A stretch of 64,000 nt of DNA from contig NZ_JAQMUE010000064.1 of the NCBI RefSeq assembly GCF_028330985.1, positions 1-64,000 on the forward strand, read 5' to 3'. Numbering within the stretch: position 1 is the stretch's first letter; every line of letters begins with the position of its first letter. The notes beneath the pieces are model-generated. The model searched no databases and was not told the DNA's origin. It saw only the letters and a program-made list of their open reading frames with translations. The stretch is from Roseofilum reptotaenium CS-1145 (GTDB lineage: Bacteria; Cyanobacteriota; Cyanobacteriia; Cyanobacteriales; Desertifilaceae). The translations under genes were made by a program, and so were the position numbers. This document shows positions 59,917-64,000 of this stretch, one piece after another.

Positions 59917-62900
59917 ACTTAGTGGAGTTTTTACAAGATCTATCTCTCAAAGGGGTCAAGTTATGGTGTGCTGGTGACAAACTGCGTACTGGAGGTTCCC
60001 AAGAGGTATTAACCCCTGATGTTATTGCTCAACTGAAGCAGTACAAAACTCAAATTGTGCAGTTATTGCGGGAACAGCCCAATTTATTGCAGGTCTATCC
60101 TCTATCTTACGGTCAAAGAGGTCTCAGATTTTTATGGGAACTTGCCCCACAAAGCTATACTTACAATTTGTCATTTGCGGTTCGTATTTATTCTCCGGTA
60201 GATCTGGCTATTTTGCAGCAAACTTTTGAGGGATTAAGACACCGCCATCCCATGCTGCAAAGTACGTTCCCCAAATTGGCTCAAGACATGGTTCGACAAG
60301 TCCATCACAATCAATCCTTAGATTTCTTGGAGATTGATGCTTCGAGTTGGAATGAGGATGAGTTGTATGCAAACGTTCTTCAAACTCATCGTCAACCCTT
60401 CGATCTGGAGACCAAACCCGTCATGCGAATCAGGTGGTTTAGCCACTCGCCACAAGACTCTATCCTGTTGTTGACCATACATCATATTGCTTGGGATGGT
60501 TGGTCAATGAGTTCTATTGTCAAAGAGCTACCAGAACTGTACGAAGCTCAACAGACAGGTGTTGAAATATCTCTGCCTTCAATAGATAACTCTTACCAAG
60601 ATTATGTGAGTTGGCAAAGGGATTTATTAGCTGGAACTGAAGGAGAGCGCCTCTGGAGTTATTGGCAACAAAAACTGGGAGGGGATTTGCCGGTCTTGAA
60701 TTTACTGACCGATAAACCGCGACCTCCCATACAAACCTATAACGGTGCTGCTTATCCTTTCAATTTGCCTCAAGAACTGACTGAAAACCTGAAAGCACTC
60801 GCTCAGGAGGAAGGGGCGACTCTTTATATGGTTCTCTTGGCCGCTTTTCAAATTCTTCTATCTCGTTACACCAGTCAAGAAGATATTTTGGTCGGCTCTC
60901 CTACTTTTGGTCGGTCTAAACCTGAGTTTGTACCGATTGTTGGGTACTTTGTCGATCAAGTTGTGATGAGGGGAAGTCTTTCCGGAAATCCTTGTTTCAA
61001 AGACTTCCTGTCTCAGGTGCGCCAAACGGTTATTGAGGCCTTAGCTCATCAAGATTATCCTTTTTCTTTGTTAGTCCAGCGATTAAATGTAGAGCAAGAT
61101 TCGAGTCGCTCCCCTCTTTTTCAAGCTTACTTTATGCTGCAAAATTTTCAAGGCGCTCAAACGGTACAAAAGCTGTTATCTAGCCGAAAGAAAACTGTAG
61201 TCAATTGGGGAAAATGGAACGTGGAGCCGTTTGCATTGGCTCAGTATGAAAGTCTGTTTGATTTGACTTTAGAAATGATTGAGGAAGATTCATCTATGAT
61301 GGGATTCTTCAAATACAATACAGATCTATTTGATGAGCAAACGATTGTGAGGATGGCTAGCCATTATCAGGCGTTGTTAGCTGGAATTGTTCATCATCCC
61401 GAGCAAAATGTGGGGCAACTGCCTTTGTTGCCGGAGGCACAACAGCACCTGTTACTTGAGCAATGGAATAACACGGCTACGGAATATCCACAGGATCGCT
61501 GTATTCATCAGTTGTTTGAAGAGCAGGTTAAGCGCACTCCGGATGCTGTGGCAGTGATTTTTGGCGATCGCCGGTTGACTTATCAAGATTTGAATGAACG
61601 CGCTAATCAGTTAGCCCATTATCTGCAAAGTTTGGACGTAAGAGCAGAAGTCCTAGTCGGTTTATGTATCGATCGCTCTATAGAAATGTTAGTGGGACTT
61701 TTGGGGATACTGAAGGCTGGAGGCGCTTATGTCCCAATCGATCCGAGTTATCCGCAGCAACGGTTAGCTTATATGTTAGAAGATTCTGCTGTGCCGGTTT
61801 TGCTAACCACTGAGTCATTGTTAGAGCTTATACCAGAACATCAGGCTAAAATGGTCTGTTTGGATAGGGATTGGCCGGCGATCGCATCATATCCTGAGCA
61901 AAATCCCACCAGCGCAGTGGCTCCAGAGAATCGAGCTTATGTTATTTATACTTCTGGCTCGACAGGTAAACCTAAAGGAGTTCAAATCTGTCATCAGTCT
62001 CTCGTCAATTTCCTCGTATCCATGAACCATTATCTGGAATTGACAAGAGTCGATACGTTTAACGCCATTACAACCATCTCATTTGATATTGCAGCATTAG
62101 AACTTTATCTGCCCCTCATCGTAGGCGCATCAGTCGTATTAGTTCCCCGTGAAATTGCCATAGATGGCAACAGGCTCTTACCCCAGTTATTAGAATCTGG
62201 AGCCACAGTGATGCAGGCAACCCCTGCTACTTGGAAAATGCTATTAATGGCAGGTTTAGCCAATCACAAGCTGGACGCGAAATTATTGTCTGGAGGTGAA
62301 GCTTTACCTGCCCAATTGGCGGATCAACTCCGAGAGATAGCTAAGGAAGTCTGGAATCTTTATGGTCCTACGGAAACGACAATCTGGTCAACCATTTATA
62401 AGGTAGGCGATCGGCTAAAGCCAACAGAAGAGAGTTCGGTGATTACACCCATTGGTTGTCCCATTGGTAATACCGAAATTTATATCCTAGACAGTTATCA
62501 CCAACCTACCCCTATTGGTGTACCGGGGGAACTCCATATCGGTGGAGTCGGTTTGGCTCGTGGCTATCTTAACCGCCCCGAATTAACTCAAGAGAAATTT
62601 ATTCCTAACCCTTTTGAGGGTTTGCACATTCACAATCAAAGCTCAAGATTGTATAAAACCGGCGATTTAGCTCGATATTTACCGGATGGAACTATTGATT
62701 ATCTAGGTCGAATAGATAACCAAGTCAAGATTCGAGGGTTCCGTATTGAACTCGGAGAAATTGAATCAACCTTGACTCAGCACCCAGAGGTGCAAGAAGC
62801 AGTCGTCATTACCGATCGCGATCGCTTGAGTGACAAGCCCTTGATCGCCTATATTGTTCCCAACTTCCAAGGTCAAGACCCAAGTTCTCGTGACTCTATC

Positions 62901-64000
62901 AATCAAGCTCACCGCGATCGCATATTACAATGGCAACAACTCAGGAATAATATCTATCAACAGACCACCATTGATGGAGCCTCAAATTTCAACCCTCTGA
63001 TTTGGAGAGATAGTTATACTGGTCAGCCCATCCCTGAACAAGAGATGTCTCAATGGTTAAATTATACCATTGAGCGCATCCTCGATTTCAAACCCGATCG
63101 CATCCTAGAGATCGGTTGTGGTACGGGTCTGTTGCTCTTTAAGATTGCTCCCCACACTTCCAACTATTGTGCTACCGATATTTCCGACAAAGCGATTTCT
63201 TATATTGAACAGCACTTGGAAACCCTAGAGGGCAATGGGTCTCATGTTAAACTCTACAACCAACCTGCCCATGATTTTCAATCCGTGGAGCAAGAATCCT
63301 TCGATGCTGTAATCCTTAACTCAGTTATCCAATATTTTCCCAGTATTGAATACTTAGTAGAAGTATTAGAAAATGCAATCAAATTAGTCGAACCTGGGGG
63401 TCAAATCTTTATCGGAGATGTGCGAAGTCTACGACTACTAGAAACCTTCCATACTGATATATTATTGAGCCAAGCTGCTGACGATCTAACCCTAGAAGAT
63501 TTATGGGATCGAGTACAAAAAAAATTAAAAGAAGAAGAGGAATTGGTAATCGATCCAACCTTTTTCCAAGCGCTACAGCAGCATTTACCCCAGATTAGTC
63601 AGGTAGAGATTCAACTCAAGCGCGGTCGTACCCATAATGAAATGACCACGTTTCGCTATGATGTGATTCTTCATATAGAAAAGGACGTTTTGTCCTCCAG
63701 TAGCGGCCCTCAATTGCTCAATTGGCAACAGGAGCAACTAACCTTACCCTCTATCGAGCACATTTTGGCACAAAAGCAGCCAGAGATGCTGATCGTCAAA
63801 AATGTTCCCAATGCACGCCTCCAATCTCCAATCAAGCTCAAGCAACTCTTGACCAGAAAAGATCAATTGATTAAGGTCGGAGAACTCCGAAAAACCTTAG
63901 AAAAAAACACTCTAGAAACAGGAATAGATCCTGAAGATTTTTGGAGCTTGAGTGATGAGTTAGATTATCGCATCTACATTACGTGGTCAGATCTTGAGAC
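59913..64000 (+). CDS. Nonribosomal peptide synthetase, TubC docking-C-A-NMT (partial at window end)
   Basis: Starts at ATG 59913 overlapping the PKS3 stop (ATGA) and stays open to the right edge (1362 residues seen). Residues 1-55 are a TubC-type N-terminal docking domain (L-K-G-V-K-L-W-C-A-G-D-K-L-R). C domain about 65-500 has H-H-I-A-W-D-G near 190. A domain about 530-1000 has Y-T-S-G-S-T-G-K-P-K-G near 680. Pocket residues read D, I, L, Q, L, G, L, I, W, which I recall as the glycine code. An N-methyltransferase (L-E-I-G-C-G-T-G near 1063, followed by L-K-R-G-R-x-H-N-E-M) is inserted after A8. The predicted unit is N-methylglycine. The carrier domain and any later modules lie outside the window. 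Confidence 0.92.
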   Translation, partial: MNLVEFLQDLSLKGVKLWCAGDKLRTGGSQEVLTPDVIAQLKQYKTQIVQLLREQPNLLQVYPLSYGQRGLRFLWELAPQSYTYNLSFAVRIYSPVDLAILQQTFEGLRHRHPMLQSTFPKLAQDMVRQVHHNQSLDFLEIDASSWNEDELYANVLQTHRQPFDLETKPVMRIRWFSHSPQDSILLLTIHHIAWDGWSMSSIVKELPELYEAQQTGVEISLPSIDNSYQDYVSWQRDLLAGTEGERLWSYWQQKLGGDLPVLNLLTDKPRPPIQTYNGAAYPFNLPQELTENLKALAQEEGATLYMVLLAAFQILLSRYTSQEDILVGSPTFGRSKPEFVPIVGYFVDQVVMRGSLSGNPCFKDFLSQVRQTVIEALAHQDYPFSLLVQRLNVEQDSSRSPLFQAYFMLQNFQGAQTVQKLLSSRKKTVVNWGKWNVEPFALAQYESLFDLTLEMIEEDSSMMGFFKYNTDLFDEQTIVRMASHYQALLAGIVHHPEQNVGQLPLLPEAQQHLLLEQWNNTATEYPQDRCIHQLFEEQVKRTPDAVAVIFGDRRLTYQDLNERANQLAHYLQSLDVRAEVLVGLCIDRSIEMLVGLLGILKAGGAYVPIDPSYPQQRLAYMLEDSAVPVLLTTESLLELIPEHQAKMVCLDRDWPAIASYPEQNPTSAVAPENRAYVIYTSGSTGKPKGVQICHQSLVNFLVSMNHYLELTRVDTFNAITTISFDIAALELYLPLIVGASVVLVPREIAIDGNRLLPQLLESGATVMQATPATWKMLLMAGLANHKLDAKLLSGGEALPAQLADQLREIAKEVWNLYGPTETTIWSTIYKVGDRLKPTEESSVITPIGCPIGNTEIYILDSYHQPTPIGVPGELHIGGVGLARGYLNRPELTQEKFIPNPFEGLHIHNQSSRLYKTGDLARYLPDGTIDYLGRIDNQVKIRGFRIELGEIESTLTQHPEVQEAVVITDRDRLSDKPLIAYIVPNFQGQDPSSRDSINQAHRDRILQWQQLRNNIYQQTTIDGASNFNPLIWRDSYTGQPIPEQEMSQWLNYTIERILDFKPDRILEIGCGTGLLLFKIAPHTSNYCATDISDKAISYIEQHLETLEGNGSHVKLYNQPAHDFQSVEQESFDAVILNSVIQYFPSIEYLVEVLENAIKLVEPGGQIFIGDVRSLRLLETFHTDILLSQAADDLTLEDLWDRVQKKLKEEEELVIDPTFFQALQQHLPQISQVEIQLKRGRTHNEMTTFRYDVILHIEKDVLSSSSGPQLLNWQQEQLTLPSIEHILAQKQPEMLIVKNVPNARLQSPIKLKQLLTRKDQLIKVGELRKTLEKNTLETGIDPEDFWSLSDELDYRIYITWSDLE

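Noticed and set aside
42584-64000. Assigning the cluster to a named cyanobacterial metabolite
   Set aside because: Only the first part is visible, and no named compound I could recall fits both the module order and the glycine pocket.
1-64000. tRNA, rRNA or CRISPR arrays
   Set aside because: Read-through for cloverleaf arms with a CCA-side, rRNA landmarks and spaced repeats found none that I could support.

Overview
This window is chromosomal DNA from a cyanobacterium, most likely a filamentous non-heterocystous one. The octamer GCGATCGC (the cyanobacterial HIP1 site) occurs throughout. Short palindromic repeats are scattered between and inside genes. The gene families are typical of the phylum: TPR-CHAT protein, PEP-CTERM/DUF4114 protein, Uma2 nuclease, TumE toxin, glutaredoxin-type ArsC. 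The genus cannot be fixed from the sequence alone. No tRNA, rRNA or CRISPR array was seen.

Positions 1-8.6 kb mix housekeeping genes (mtnP, tsaB, a TMEM165/GDT1 half-gene, kptA beside an AAA ATPase) with toxin-antitoxin material: an intact TumE pair, and a MazE-like antitoxin whose MazF partner survives only as a C-terminal fragment. A LRR-TPR-CHAT protein follows (9.0-11.9 kb), then a half-size EamA protein, two short-chain dehydrogenases and ilvA. At 16.4-18.8 kb a Pho-box-preceded pstS-aquaporin pair lies next to arsC, which suggests a phosphate/arsenate module. LemA plus an M48 protease, a CHASE3 chemoreceptor, and a PadR-controlled RND efflux system fill 18.9-29.1 kb.

Positions 29-42 kb hold small orphan genes, an AraC-controlled old-yellow-enzyme/isochorismatase cluster, glmM, an S8 peptidase, Uma2, VOC, HAD and NDH-2-like genes, and argD.

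From about 42.6 kb to the right edge runs one large biosynthetic operon: three type I polyketide synthases (KS-AT-MT-KR-ACP; KS-AT-KR-ACP; KS-AT-DH-ER-KR-ACP) followed, through an ATGA overlap, by a TubC-docked NRPS (C-A-NMT..., cut by the window end). All three ATs look malonyl-specific and the A-domain pocket reads as glycine. The inferred chain is therefore a methylated and partly reduced triketide extension joined to N-methylglycine. No starter-loading domain is visible. Dispersed palindromic repeats have been absorbed in frame into linkers of the PKS proteins, and AT1 and AT3 share long identical DNA tracts. These are the most unusual signals in the window.
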